DNA from: Scandinavium sp036409475
GTDB taxonomy: Bacteria > Pseudomonadota > Gammaproteobacteria > Enterobacterales > Enterobacteriaceae
Direction: 5' to 3'
NCBI RefSeq assembly: GCF_036409475.1
Contig: NZ_JAYRCK010000015.1
Coordinates: forward strand, 1 to 64,000
DNA: 64,000 nt
In this document: positions 36,401 to 44,425 of the stretch, one piece after another
How the letters are laid out: each line of letters opens with the position of its first letter
How positions within the stretch are numbered: the first letter of the stretch is position 1
Translations under genes and position numbers: made by a program
Notes under the pieces: generated by a model
Databases searched by the model: none
Told to the model about the DNA's origin: nothing
The model's input: only the letters and a program-made list of their open reading frames with translations

Positions 36401-36550
36401 GCAGGTGTTACGGGTTTCACGGGTCCGTAGCAGTTTGTACTGCCTTGTCTCCGCCAACGCGACACCTGGGGCAAAGCCCAGCGCCGCTGCCGTGGTTCCT
36501 GCCATACCGCCAGCACAGATCTTAAAGAACTGCCTTCTGCTGACCTGCAT
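33500..36550 (-). CDS. fdoG: Formate dehydrogenase-O catalytic subunit (selenoprotein)
   Basis: 1016 residues when the in-frame TGA at 35965-35963 is read as selenocysteine (Sec196), exactly the E. coli length. Tat signal SRRQFFKICAGGMAG at the N-terminus, 4Fe-4S motif CTYCSVGCGL, and the Sec site DNQARV-U-HGPTVASL. The remainder is the bis-MGD molybdopterin oxidoreductase domain. It oxidises formate in the periplasm, feeding electrons through FdoH/FdoI to quinone aerobically and during the shift to anaerobiosis. Ignoring Sec would split it into two false ORFs. The start at ATG 36550 has GGAG upstream. Confidence 0.98.
35923..35965 (-). promoter_or_regulatory. Bacterial SECIS element of fdoG
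   Basis: Immediately after the UGA, the minus strand folds with outer arms GACCAA/TTTGGTC and an upper stem AGCAA/TTGCT carrying a bulged U below and a GUC apex. These are the features SelB recognises (bulged U, loop GU). Confidence 0.85.
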
Positions 36551-36623
36551 GGGTCGCTCCTTGTTTCGACATTGCTCCCCGTCGCCTTCAATACCTAAAC
36601 CGCTAAGGGGATGGATTGTTATT

Positions 36624-36651
36624 AACCTTTGCGGTCGATGCCGCAAAGGTT
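36624..36651. promoter_or_regulatory. Perfect 11-bp inverted repeat in the fdoG/fdhD divergent region
   Basis: Arms AACCTTTGCGG and CCGCAAAGGTT with loop TCGATG, 74 bp upstream of fdoG and 89 bp upstream of fdhD. No T-run follows on either strand, so it is not a standard terminator. It could be a 5'-leader hairpin or an operator. Confidence 0.6.
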
Positions 36652-36740
36652 CAGAATTAGGGTAATTCCCCTCATTCCTGGAGGGATATGCTCAGAATAC
36701 CACATTGTGTGTATGTGTGTTCCAATACGGTTAATGCAAA

Positions 36741-37577
36741 GTGAACGAAAACCCATCAAAACAGGTCAGTAATGTGATTGAAATCACTGGAATGCGCCAG
36801 GTGAGTCTGTGGAAACGGCAAGATCTCCACCACACGCAGCAGGACGAACTGGCTGAGGAAGTGCCTGTGGCGCTGGTTTACAACGGGATTTCGCATGTTG
36901 TGATGATGGCGTCGCCGAAAGACCTCGAATGGTTCGCCATCGGTTTTTCCTTATCCGAAGGGGTTATAGAGAACCGCTCTGACATTTACGGTATGGATGT
37001 GGTGCAAGTCTGCAATGGGCTTGAGGTTCAGATTGAGCTGTCCAGCCGCCGTTTTATGGCCCTGAAGGAGCGCCGCCGTGCGCTGGCCGGACGGACAGGC
37101 TGTGGCGTTTGCGGCGTTGAACAACTCAATGATGTGGGCCGCCCGATTACGCCGTTGCCGTTTACCCAAACCTTTAACCTGAAATATCTCGACCTCGCGC
37201 TGGAACACCTCAACGACGTGCAGCCTGTGGGCCGCATGACTGGCTGTACTCACGCCGCGGCATGGGTGATGCCGGACGGCACACTGGCGGGTGGGCTTGA
37301 AGATGTCGGTCGCCATGTCGCGCTCGATAAACTGCTTGGCAAACGTGCCACAGAAGACAAGGCGTGGGATCAGGGCGCGGTGTTGGTGTCGAGCCGCGCC
37401 AGTTATGAAATGGTGCAGAAAGCGGCGATGTGTGGGGTGGAAATTCTGTTTGCTGTCTCCGCAGCGACCACGCTGGCGGTAGAAGTGGCCGAACGCTGCA
37501 ACCTGACGCTGGTGGGTTTTTGCAAGCCAGGTAGGGCAACGATTTATACCCATCCGCAGCGGTTAATTGCCCCTTAA
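36741..37577 (+). CDS. fdhD: FdhD, sulfurtransferase for formate dehydrogenase
   Basis: 278 residues starting at GTG (E. coli 277). Conserved CGVCG motif (RTGCGVCGVEQL) carries the two essential cysteines; GCTHAAAW and the FCKPGRATIYTHPQR C-terminus are also diagnostic. FdhD transfers sulfur from IscS to the molybdenum cofactor of formate dehydrogenases in the cytoplasm. Divergent from fdoG, as in E. coli. The Shine-Dalgarno is weak; the first 20 residues diverge from E. coli, so the start is less sure than the gene. Confidence 0.95.
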   Translation: MNENPSKQVSNVIEITGMRQVSLWKRQDLHHTQQDELAEEVPVALVYNGISHVVMMASPKDLEWFAIGFSLSEGVIENRSDIYGMDVVQVCNGLEVQIELSSRRFMALKERRRALAGRTGCGVCGVEQLNDVGRPITPLPFTQTFNLKYLDLALEHLNDVQPVGRMTGCTHAAAWVMPDGTLAGGLEDVGRHVALDKLLGKRATEDKAWDQGAVLVSSRASYEMVQKAAMCGVEILFAVSAATTLAVEVAERCNLTLVGFCKPGRATIYTHPQRLIAP

Positions 37578-37779
37578 TCTTCCGCACGGTTTGCCTGAAT
37601 CGGGTTTTATTCAGTGATAAAATCTATGCTGTTGCTGCAATCATTTTAACTGCATGACTATTATCTCTATTTTATTCGTCAATGTGTTTTTATTTAATTG
37701 CCCTGTATCGGACATGGAGCCCATCTAATAAATTGGTTATGATGAATTTCTTAAATTTATATAATCATGGATGGCGTGT

Positions 37780-38823
37780 ATGAAACGAAATTTATTATTT
37801 GCGACAATAATTATCAGTATCGGTGTGTCCAGTTTAACAGGGTGTGATGATAAAAAAGAGGAAACGGCAAAAGCCCCCGCAGCAAATACCCAACCCGCCA
37901 GCCCGGCACCTGCTGAAAAGCCGCAGCCAAAGCCCGAAGCGCAACCCGCGACGGCTCAAAATACGCAAGCAGATGCTGAAAGCATCTACGACGAAAAAAT
38001 GGGCGTGTACGTCAAATGCTTTAATGCATTACAGCTGCCTGTAAATCGCAGCCTGACGCGTTACGCTAGCTGGCTGAAGGATTTTAAGAAAGGGCCAACC
38101 GGGAAAGAGGACATTGTCTACGGCACCTATGGGATAACCCTCTCCACGTTGGCTAGTTGTGGTGCGGACATGAAGCACGTGGTGGCACTTAAGCCGGAAC
38201 TGGCGCCGATCGATGGCGTAGCGGGTCACTATATTGATGCTATAACAGCCCTGGGAAATACCATTAATGAAATGGACAGCTATTACACTCAGGAAAATTA
38301 TAAAGACGATGGCTTTGTGAAAGGGAAAGCGCTGCATCAGGAATTACTCAAAAATATAGCTACCTTTGAGCCTGTGGCTGATAAATATCATGCCGCAATC
38401 GTTGAGGTCAATGACAGGCGTCAGAGTGTTGAGCTGGCAAAAATAGAAAAAGCAGAAGGGAAGACCTTTCATTACTATGCCCTGTCGACTGTTATCCAGG
38501 CTAAGCAAATCAACAAGGTTATTGCCCAGGATAAATTTGATGGGCAGGTCATGATGGAAAAAGTCACAGAACTGGAAGCGACGGTGAATTTGCTCAAGCA
38601 AGCAGATAAACAGAGCCTCAACTTCTCGTTTGTTAACGACGCCGGGCAGTATCAACTTGCGGCGAAGAAATACATCCGCCGTATCCGCGATCATGTGGCC
38701 TTCAGCGAAGATGAAAAAGAAGAACTTAAAGAACCCTTAAGTGCCTGGATGGTGGAAGATTCCTACCCTGCGGCTCTGAAGGCGTACAACAGCATGATCG
38801 ACAGCTTTAACCTGCTCCGCTGA
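37780..38823 (+). CDS. yiiG: YiiG lipoprotein (DUF3829)
   Basis: 347 residues from the ATG at 37780 (GGATGG upstream; an ATG three codons earlier is possible). Lipoprotein signal with lipobox LTGC, followed by a Pro/Ala/Glu/Gln-rich linker (about residues 27-65) and a helical DUF3829 domain. The residue after the lipid Cys is Asp (CDDKK), which in enterics favours inner-membrane retention. Function unknown. It sits between fdhD and frv as in E. coli. Confidence 0.92.
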   Translation: MKRNLLFATIIISIGVSSLTGCDDKKEETAKAPAANTQPASPAPAEKPQPKPEAQPATAQNTQADAESIYDEKMGVYVKCFNALQLPVNRSLTRYASWLKDFKKGPTGKEDIVYGTYGITLSTLASCGADMKHVVALKPELAPIDGVAGHYIDAITALGNTINEMDSYYTQENYKDDGFVKGKALHQELLKNIATFEPVADKYHAAIVEVNDRRQSVELAKIEKAEGKTFHYYALSTVIQAKQINKVIAQDKFDGQVMMEKVTELEATVNLLKQADKQSLNFSFVNDAGQYQLAAKKYIRRIRDHVAFSEDEKEELKEPLSAWMVEDSYPAALKAYNSMIDSFNLLR

Positions 38824-38841
38824 TCCCGGGATCGGCGACCC

Positions 38842-38870
38842 AAAGCCAGTTGTACCTGACTGGCTTTTTT
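38842..38870 (+). terminator. yiiG terminator
   Basis: Stem AAGCCAGT/ACTGGCTT followed by T6, 19 bp after the yiiG stop codon. Confidence 0.92.
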
Positions 38871-38994
38871 AATTCAATAAATTTGAATGATGTAAGCAAA
38901 ACCTTCCGCTATCAGTTGTCAGTCTCTGGGCCTATTATTTATCACATTAAGGCGCGGTGCCTTACCAGGACAACTTAATTGAAGGGTTTATATC

Positions 38995-39207
38995 ATGAAA
39001 AGCATCAAAACTTTTGTCGCAGTTATCGCTCTGGCTACTTCTTTCGGTTCTTTCGCTGCACAGACAGTGACCGCAACGTCCACCACCCTCGACGGTGCTG
39101 AAGCGAAAATTGCCGCTCAGGCTCAGGAAGCTGGCGCGTCTTCTTACAAAATTACTCAGGCTTTCAACGGTAACCAGGTCCACATGACTGCAGAACTGAA
39201 TAAATAA
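38995..39207 (+). CDS. Small DUF1471 (YdgH/BhsA/McbA-like) periplasmic protein
   Basis: 70 residues. A clear Sec signal peptide (MKSIKTFVAVIALATSFGSFA, cleavage near AFA/AQ at 21-22) leaves a mature domain of about 49 residues with the DUF1471 pattern (EAKIAAQAQEAGASSYKI). Relatives such as BhsA, McbA and YjfN are stress-induced periplasmic proteins affecting biofilm and envelope. Its own gene unit: promoter region 38871-38994, hairpin after the stop. Not part of the K-12 yiiG-frvR interval as I remember it. Confidence 0.85.
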   Translation: MKSIKTFVAVIALATSFGSFAAQTVTATSTTLDGAEAKIAAQAQEAGASSYKITQAFNGNQVHMTAELNK

Positions 39208-39217
39208 GTTTTAGCCG

Positions 39218-39247
39218 CTGTCCCTGGCTCCTCTGAGCCCGGGACAG
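39218..39247. terminator. Hairpin between the DUF1471 gene and frvR
   Basis: Long stem CTGTCCC/GGGACAG plus GGCTC/GAGCC with loop CTCT lies between the two convergent stop codons. No strong T-run on either side. Confidence 0.6.
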
Positions 39248-39249
39248 GT

Positions 39250-40995
39250 TTACTCCCTCAGCAGTGTCAAAAAATCCTCAACGTTCCGTAATCCCGCAAT
39301 TTTTCCCGGCACATGTTTATACAGCGTTCGTGCAAGATAGCTAAAAATCTTTGATTCATGTCTGGCAGACGCGCTGGCGCAGGCTATCAGCATATGGCTG
39401 ACAGGCTCATGATTCACAGTGGTTGGGCGTGAAAGTGTGATAAAAAATCCCCGAAACGAAGCTTCTTTATCGCTCCAGCAGTGTGGAATAGCCAGTTGAT
39501 TGACGATCAGATTTTCCCCTTCCTGTTCGCGCTGGCAAATTCGCCAGGCTTCATCCGCCGTGAGATATCCTTCACGAGAGAGCCGCTGGCTTACACGGGC
39601 GCAAATCTCCAGCCAGCTCTCCCCCGACTGATTATCATCATGAAAACTGGCCTCCGCCGGAAACAGCCTGTGCAGGCTCTGGCAAATAAAAGCGGTGTCG
39701 AGAAAATCTTTGATTTGCCCGATACCTGTCGGGGTGATGATGTTGCGGATGTTTAGCACATTTTCAGTGGCGTCATCCAGCGGCAGGTGGCTGTTATTGA
39801 TGATGCAGACGGGCTGAATTTCTTCGGATATACCCTGCAGGGCAGCGAGGCTGTGCACGATATGCACCCGGCAGTTCAGGACGTCACGCTCGATAGCGAG
39901 CTTATTGATGGTGGCGATCGCGTTTTGCTCGGTGAGCAGGATCACCGGCTGGCGATCGGTCTGCTGGCGTTCCAGCGCGCAGGCAAAGTAAAGGCCAACC
40001 AGATCGCTGTCCGAGACGACGACCCCTAATTTTTCCCGCAGAAGATGAATAAAGTGAATACTCATATCAAAGGCCACGGGCCAGGCCGCTTTGAGGTTAT
40101 TCATGCTGCCCTGTCGATTTTCCGCCACCCACATGGGGGAAGCGGCGCAGCGCGTCACATGTCCGGTTAAGTCTTCGATTAATTGACTATCCAATACGCT
40201 GCCGGGGTGCGCCGTTTGCGTGTCGCTGAGCAGTTGCTGAATCAGCGACGGCGTGATGGATTCGGCCTGACTCTGGAGTTCATCCAGCAGCGAAACGAGC
40301 ACGCAGAGCGTTTTCGCACTGAAATAAAGCCCTGCGGCTTCGATACAGCCTGACACCTCATGATTCGCCCAGGTTTGCAAACCGCCGCGCACAAGGTTGC
40401 GCATCGACCATACCGCGAGGATCACGCTGACCACATAGTCCCGGTGAATAGCAGGCCAGGACGGTAAAGACGCGATGGCCGCAGAAAGCCGCTCTACGGT
40501 GGCATAGTTAAAACCAGTCAGTGAAGAAACGAAGGGGTCTTTCTTCAACAGGTTGGCGAGCAGCAAAATTTGCCGTGACTCAGGTTCGTCGATGAAATAA
40601 CCCACGCCGGGGCGTCCTGCGAGGGTAAAGATTTTTTCATAGCGCTGGCGCAGCTTCACCAGTTTATCGGCAACCAGCGTTTCCGGAAGATGCAAAGCAT
40701 CTGCCAGTTGAAGACGAGTGGTAAACCCGTTCAGCAAGAGCAGCGCCAGCAACTGATCGTCATTGTCGTGGCGCTGCAGGAGCTGGAAGTAGTGCTTTCG
40801 GTCGAGGATTTCCAGGTGAACGCCCGCGTTGCCTTGATTGATCACCCGCGCACGACCGCTGAGCGTAAAATTCAGGTAGTCGATATCACGGGTGATAGTT
40901 CGGGCAGAAACGCCAGCCTGTTGTGCCAGCTCCGCAAGAGCGCTGGGCTGCTGTTCCAGTTTTTCTAAAAGCCCTAGCTGACGTTCGTTAAGCAT
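39250..40995 (-). CDS. frvR: FrvR, PRD-type PTS regulator
   Basis: 581 residues (582 in E. coli). N-terminal HTH (LAELAQQAGVSARTITRDIDYL), a second winged helix, two PTS regulation domains in the middle, an EIIB-like region, and a C-terminal EIIA-like domain with NQLAIPHCW, whose His is the likely phosphorylation site. A DNA-binding activator of the MtlR/LicR kind, controlled by PTS phosphorylation. Last gene of frvABXR, 6 bp after frvX. It could also act on the divergent PTS operon at 44.4 kb (inference from position only). Confidence 0.93.
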   Translation of the reverse strand: MLNERQLGLLEKLEQQPSALAELAQQAGVSARTITRDIDYLNFTLSGRARVINQGNAGVHLEILDRKHYFQLLQRHDNDDQLLALLLLNGFTTRLQLADALHLPETLVADKLVKLRQRYEKIFTLAGRPGVGYFIDEPESRQILLLANLLKKDPFVSSLTGFNYATVERLSAAIASLPSWPAIHRDYVVSVILAVWSMRNLVRGGLQTWANHEVSGCIEAAGLYFSAKTLCVLVSLLDELQSQAESITPSLIQQLLSDTQTAHPGSVLDSQLIEDLTGHVTRCAASPMWVAENRQGSMNNLKAAWPVAFDMSIHFIHLLREKLGVVVSDSDLVGLYFACALERQQTDRQPVILLTEQNAIATINKLAIERDVLNCRVHIVHSLAALQGISEEIQPVCIINNSHLPLDDATENVLNIRNIITPTGIGQIKDFLDTAFICQSLHRLFPAEASFHDDNQSGESWLEICARVSQRLSREGYLTADEAWRICQREQEGENLIVNQLAIPHCWSDKEASFRGFFITLSRPTTVNHEPVSHMLIACASASARHESKIFSYLARTLYKHVPGKIAGLRNVEDFLTLLRE

Positions 40996-41001
40996 CCCTG
41001 A

Positions 41002-42063
41002 TCACCTGAAATCACAAAGTGTGGCCACCGTATCACCGTTCAACTGCTGCAAGAGGTGACGCACCATGGAAAACAGCGCAGCGTAATCCTTTTCAGAAAT
41101 CATCCCACTGTTGGCGTGCAGATAGCGTGTTGGCAGGCAAAGTGCCAGCACCGGGCGACCACCTCCCATTACGTTGTAGCGCCCGCCGTCTGTCGCCCCG
41201 GTTTTCATGATGCAGAACTGGAGGTTCGCTTCCGTTTTTTCCGCCGACGCTTTCAGCAGCGCCGTGAGTTTCTGATTCGGAAAATAGCGCTTATCAAACA
41301 GCATCGCCGCAGGGCCGTTGCCCAGCTTCAGCGGAAACTTCACTTTGTCGATGCCGGGTACATCCCCTGCCACGGCGGTGTCCAGCACAATGACGACGTC
41401 AGGTTTAATGGTTTCTGCCGATGTCTGAGCGCCACGCAGGCCGACTTCTTCCTCCACGCTCGCCACGCCATACAGAGTAATCGCCGGGTTATTGACGGCC
41501 ATAAACAGCTCAGCCATTAATGCGCATCCTGCACGGTTGTCGAGCGCTTTGGCGACGATTTTGTCCTCGCCCCAGCGGGCGAAATGGCCTTCCGGGCTGA
41601 TAAAGTCGCCAATGGAAATGCCACGGATGGCCACTTCTTCGCGACTGTTGGCACCAATATCGATGAACATCTCATCAAAATCGACCGGCTGCTGCTTTTG
41701 CTTTTCAGTCAGCGCGTGCGGTGCAACCGAACCAACTACGCCCGGCACATGCTGGCCGGAGCGTGTGCGCACGGTCACCCGGTGGTTGAGCATCGACTGG
41801 CTCCACCATCCGCCCACGGTGGCAAAACGCAGAAAGCCGTCGTCGGTGATGTGGCTGACCATGAACCCCACTTCGTCCATGTGCCCAACAATCGCCACTT
41901 TTGGCCCGTGGCTGCCTTTGCGGGCGATAAAACTGCCCAGCCCGTCAAAGTTGATTTCCTCGGCGTGGCCCTCCAGCGTGGCGTGCAAAATATCGCGAAC
42001 TTCCTGTTCATCACCGCTTACGGCGGTGGCCTGACACAGCTGCTTAAGCAGTTCGTTGTTCAT
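41002..42063 (-). CDS. frvX: FrvX, M42-family metallopeptidase-like protein
   Basis: 353 residues (356 in E. coli). M42 aminopeptidase fold with metal ligands in VGHMDEVG (His), KALDNRAG (Asp), VEEEVGLRG (catalytic Glu), VLDT (Asp) and RYLHANSG (His). In the frv context its substrate is unknown and may be a glycosyl or aminoacyl-sugar conjugate imported by FrvAB. It overlaps the 3' end of frvB by 20 bp. Confidence 0.93.
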   Translation of the reverse strand: MNNELLKQLCQATAVSGDEQEVRDILHATLEGHAEEINFDGLGSFIARKGSHGPKVAIVGHMDEVGFMVSHITDDGFLRFATVGGWWSQSMLNHRVTVRTRSGQHVPGVVGSVAPHALTEKQKQQPVDFDEMFIDIGANSREEVAIRGISIGDFISPEGHFARWGEDKIVAKALDNRAGCALMAELFMAVNNPAITLYGVASVEEEVGLRGAQTSAETIKPDVVIVLDTAVAGDVPGIDKVKFPLKLGNGPAAMLFDKRYFPNQKLTALLKASAEKTEANLQFCIMKTGATDGGRYNVMGGGRPVLALCLPTRYLHANSGMISEKDYAALFSMVRHLLQQLNGDTVATLCDFR

Positions 42064-43498
42064 GAGCCGTTTCCTGTTGGGGGGTTTTACGTTTAAGCCA
42101 GAGGCCTTTCAGCACAATAATCAGTGAGATATTCAGCGCGAGCCCGACTGCCAGCACCAGATAGAAAGAACCCACCGGGGACATCAGCCCTATGAGCGGA
42201 TCGAACACGCCAAGACCCGGCGCAAGACGCTTGATGCCAAAAGCAATGACCAGCATGCCGGTGATGCCGCCGCTCAGCGTATTGGCGGTAATCATCGGCA
42301 GTGGGGCAGCCAATGCATAAGGAATGGCCGGTTCGGTAGCGACCGTTGCGCCGACGACGATGGCGCTACTGGCGGCGCTTTTTTCCTGTTGCGTGAACAG
42401 TTTTGGTGCGAGGTAGGTGGCGATCCCCGCCGCCATCGGTGGCATCAGCGCCACCACGCCCACAATGGCGTACCAGTCATAAATGTGTTTTTCGAGCAGC
42501 GAGAAGCAGAAGAACCACGCGGTTTTATTAATGGGCCCACCCATATCGAACGCCAGCATCGCCCCGACCAGGAACGCCGCGCCAAGCTTCATCGAGGGCG
42601 GAATGGTGTTGAGAAAATGCAGCAGGCCGCTCATCAAATCGGACATAAACGGCCCGACGAGGTAGTAGGTGAGCACGCCAAACAGCAGAAGGGTAACAAA
42701 CGGAATCAACATTGAACCGAGCAACGGTTGCAGGGCCTTACCCAGGCGAACCTTGCGAAACCACAGGACGAAATAGCCAATCGCCAATCCAAGTACCACC
42801 GCGCCCAGAAAACCCGCGCCGGACTGTGTGCCGAGCAGGCCTTTATCGTTAGCGAGGTAGCACACCAGAAACGCCGGGGCGAAGGCGGGTTTATCGGCAA
42901 TCGACGAGGCGATATACGCGCCCATAATCGGGATCATAAAGGTGAACCCGAGGTAGCCGATGGATTCGACAACCCAGGTAAACGACGGCGCGCCTTTGGC
43001 CATGTCGGTGTAAGGCAGCCCCATTTGCACCAGCATGTTGGCGATGGCGACAAGAATACCGCCGCCGATGACAAACGGCAGTGCCGCAGACACGCCCGCC
43101 ATTAAGTGGCTCATCACGCTGCCCTGCACAACGTCCTGTTTGCCCAGCTTCATGGCGCTATCTGCGCTAAACATCTGAGAATGGGTGGGTAATTGAGTGA
43201 AAATCTGATCGATGTTCTTCAGTGCCTGCGAAATGGGGATTTCATAGACTTTTTTCCCGACGAAGCGCTGACGGTCATCGTTACTGATCCCACGTCCGGT
43301 AGCGAGAATAACGTAATCTGCCGCTGCAATTTCAGCGTCGCTCAGGCGGTTTTCGACTCCGCTGGAGCCTTGCGTTTCGACCCGAATGACATGGCCCAGC
43401 GCACGGGCTTTCTGCTCCAGCGCTTCGGCAACCATATAAGTGTGGGCGATCCCCGCCGGGCAGTTGGTGATGGCAACAACGCGCAATGACGATTCCAT
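42044..43498 (-). CDS. frvB: FrvB, fructose-like PTS EIIBC component
   Basis: 484 residues (483 in E. coli). EIIB domain at the N-terminus with phospho-Cys C13 in TNCPAGIAHTYM. The EIIC membrane domain with about 8-9 TM helices runs from about residue 125 to the end (GGGILVAIANML, FDMGGPINKTAW, VATEPAIPYALA). It takes up and phosphorylates an unidentified fructose-like substrate. Confidence 0.94.
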   Translation of the reverse strand: MESSLRVVAITNCPAGIAHTYMVAEALEQKARALGHVIRVETQGSSGVENRLSDAEIAAADYVILATGRGISNDDRQRFVGKKVYEIPISQALKNIDQIFTQLPTHSQMFSADSAMKLGKQDVVQGSVMSHLMAGVSAALPFVIGGGILVAIANMLVQMGLPYTDMAKGAPSFTWVVESIGYLGFTFMIPIMGAYIASSIADKPAFAPAFLVCYLANDKGLLGTQSGAGFLGAVVLGLAIGYFVLWFRKVRLGKALQPLLGSMLIPFVTLLLFGVLTYYLVGPFMSDLMSGLLHFLNTIPPSMKLGAAFLVGAMLAFDMGGPINKTAWFFCFSLLEKHIYDWYAIVGVVALMPPMAAGIATYLAPKLFTQQEKSAASSAIVVGATVATEPAIPYALAAPLPMITANTLSGGITGMLVIAFGIKRLAPGLGVFDPLIGLMSPVGSFYLVLAVGLALNISLIIVLKGLWLKRKTPQQETAHEQRTA

Positions 43499-43510
43499 AG
43501 CAGCTTCCTT

Positions 43511-43957
43511 TTACTCGCTGAGCGTCTGATTGAGCTGGGTGAGAATGCGGCTGACGTCACCCGTTTGCAGTTGGCTAATAAAGTCGGCGTGAATGATCTT
43601 GCGGCACAGGCTGCCGATCATTTTCACCTGATTGTCTTCCCCTTCCTGCGGCACGCCGATGCAAATCCAGCAGTTGACCGGCTCGCCATCAGCGGCCTTC
43701 CAGTCGACGCGTTCGGATTTACGGGCAAACAGAACAAAGGGTTGCTTCACGCAGGCGCTTTTGCCATGCGGCACAGCAATGCCTGAGCCAAAGCCGGTGG
43801 AGTGCAGCTTTTCGCGTTTCAGCAGCGTTTGCAGAAACAGGGCTTTATCCGTGACAAAACCGCGCTGATAAGCCATATCTGCCAACGCCTTGAGAATGGC
43901 GTAGTCAGTATTGCCGCGAATATTGAGGTTGATGCAGTCGGGGGTTATTACAGCCAT
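43511..43957 (-). CDS. frvA: FrvA, fructose-like PTS EIIA component
   Basis: 148 residues from the ATG at 43957 (GGAG upstream), the E. coli length. Phospho-His H64 in FGSGIAVPHGKS. It receives phosphate from HPr/FPr and passes it to FrvB. First gene of frvABXR. The open frame continues 67 codons further upstream into the intergenic region but without family similarity. Confidence 0.94.
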   Translation of the reverse strand: MAVITPDCINLNIRGNTDYAILKALADMAYQRGFVTDKALFLQTLLKREKLHSTGFGSGIAVPHGKSACVKQPFVLFARKSERVDWKAADGEPVNCWICIGVPQEGEDNQVKMIGSLCRKIIHADFISQLQTGDVSRILTQLNQTLSE

Positions 43958-44425
43958 CACATGACTCCAGAGAAAAAATACCCTCTGATAGTAACGGCAG
44001 TCTGGCCCGGTAATGAGCGGTAATATGTCCGTGGAAACTGACAATATGAGGTTTAATCCACGAGAAATTATGTGGGGTAAAGCACACTTCGGCGTCATTT
44101 GCAGGACGTCAGCGCCCTTTGAAAACAAAAAAACGAGGTAAGGCTCACAAATTTCCATTTCGGATTTTCCTCTGCCAGGCGCAAAAGCACTTCCTCGCGT
44201 GCTATCGCCCTCTTCTTAATTAACTCCCTGAAATACAATATTAAAATCAGAAAATATTCAGAACACATAAATTTTATTAAGTGATGCATATCACAAATAA
44301 TTCCCTTAAATACCCCATGTCAAACATCTGGCTCAGTGAAATTATGAGATTTTTGTGATCTCAATTGCAAATGTGACTCTTGAAGTCAGGGAAAAATAGT
44401 GGAAAGAGACCAGTAAGGATATGAG
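43958..44425. other. Divergent frvA / PTS-operon regulatory region
   Basis: 468 bp without a gene, AT-rich on the right. It holds the strong CRP site at 44279-44296, a second weaker CRP-like site (TGTGA at 44354-44358 then TTGCA), a short direct repeat GGTAAT-N4-GGTAAT near 44012, and an AGCAC/GTGCT dyad near 44190. It must carry the promoters of both PTS operons. Confidence 0.6.
44279..44296 (+). promoter_or_regulatory. CRP site between the two PTS operons
   Basis: AAGTGATGCATATCACAA: GTGA-N6-TCAC with perfectly symmetric centre, close to the CRP consensus. Centred 138 bp before the kinase gene and 330 bp before frvA. Confidence 0.75.

Noticed and set aside
35914..36550. Apparent frameshift or split of fdoG into two genes
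   Set aside because: The interruption is a single in-frame UGA at the known selenocysteine position with a SECIS hairpin behind it, so the gene is intact.
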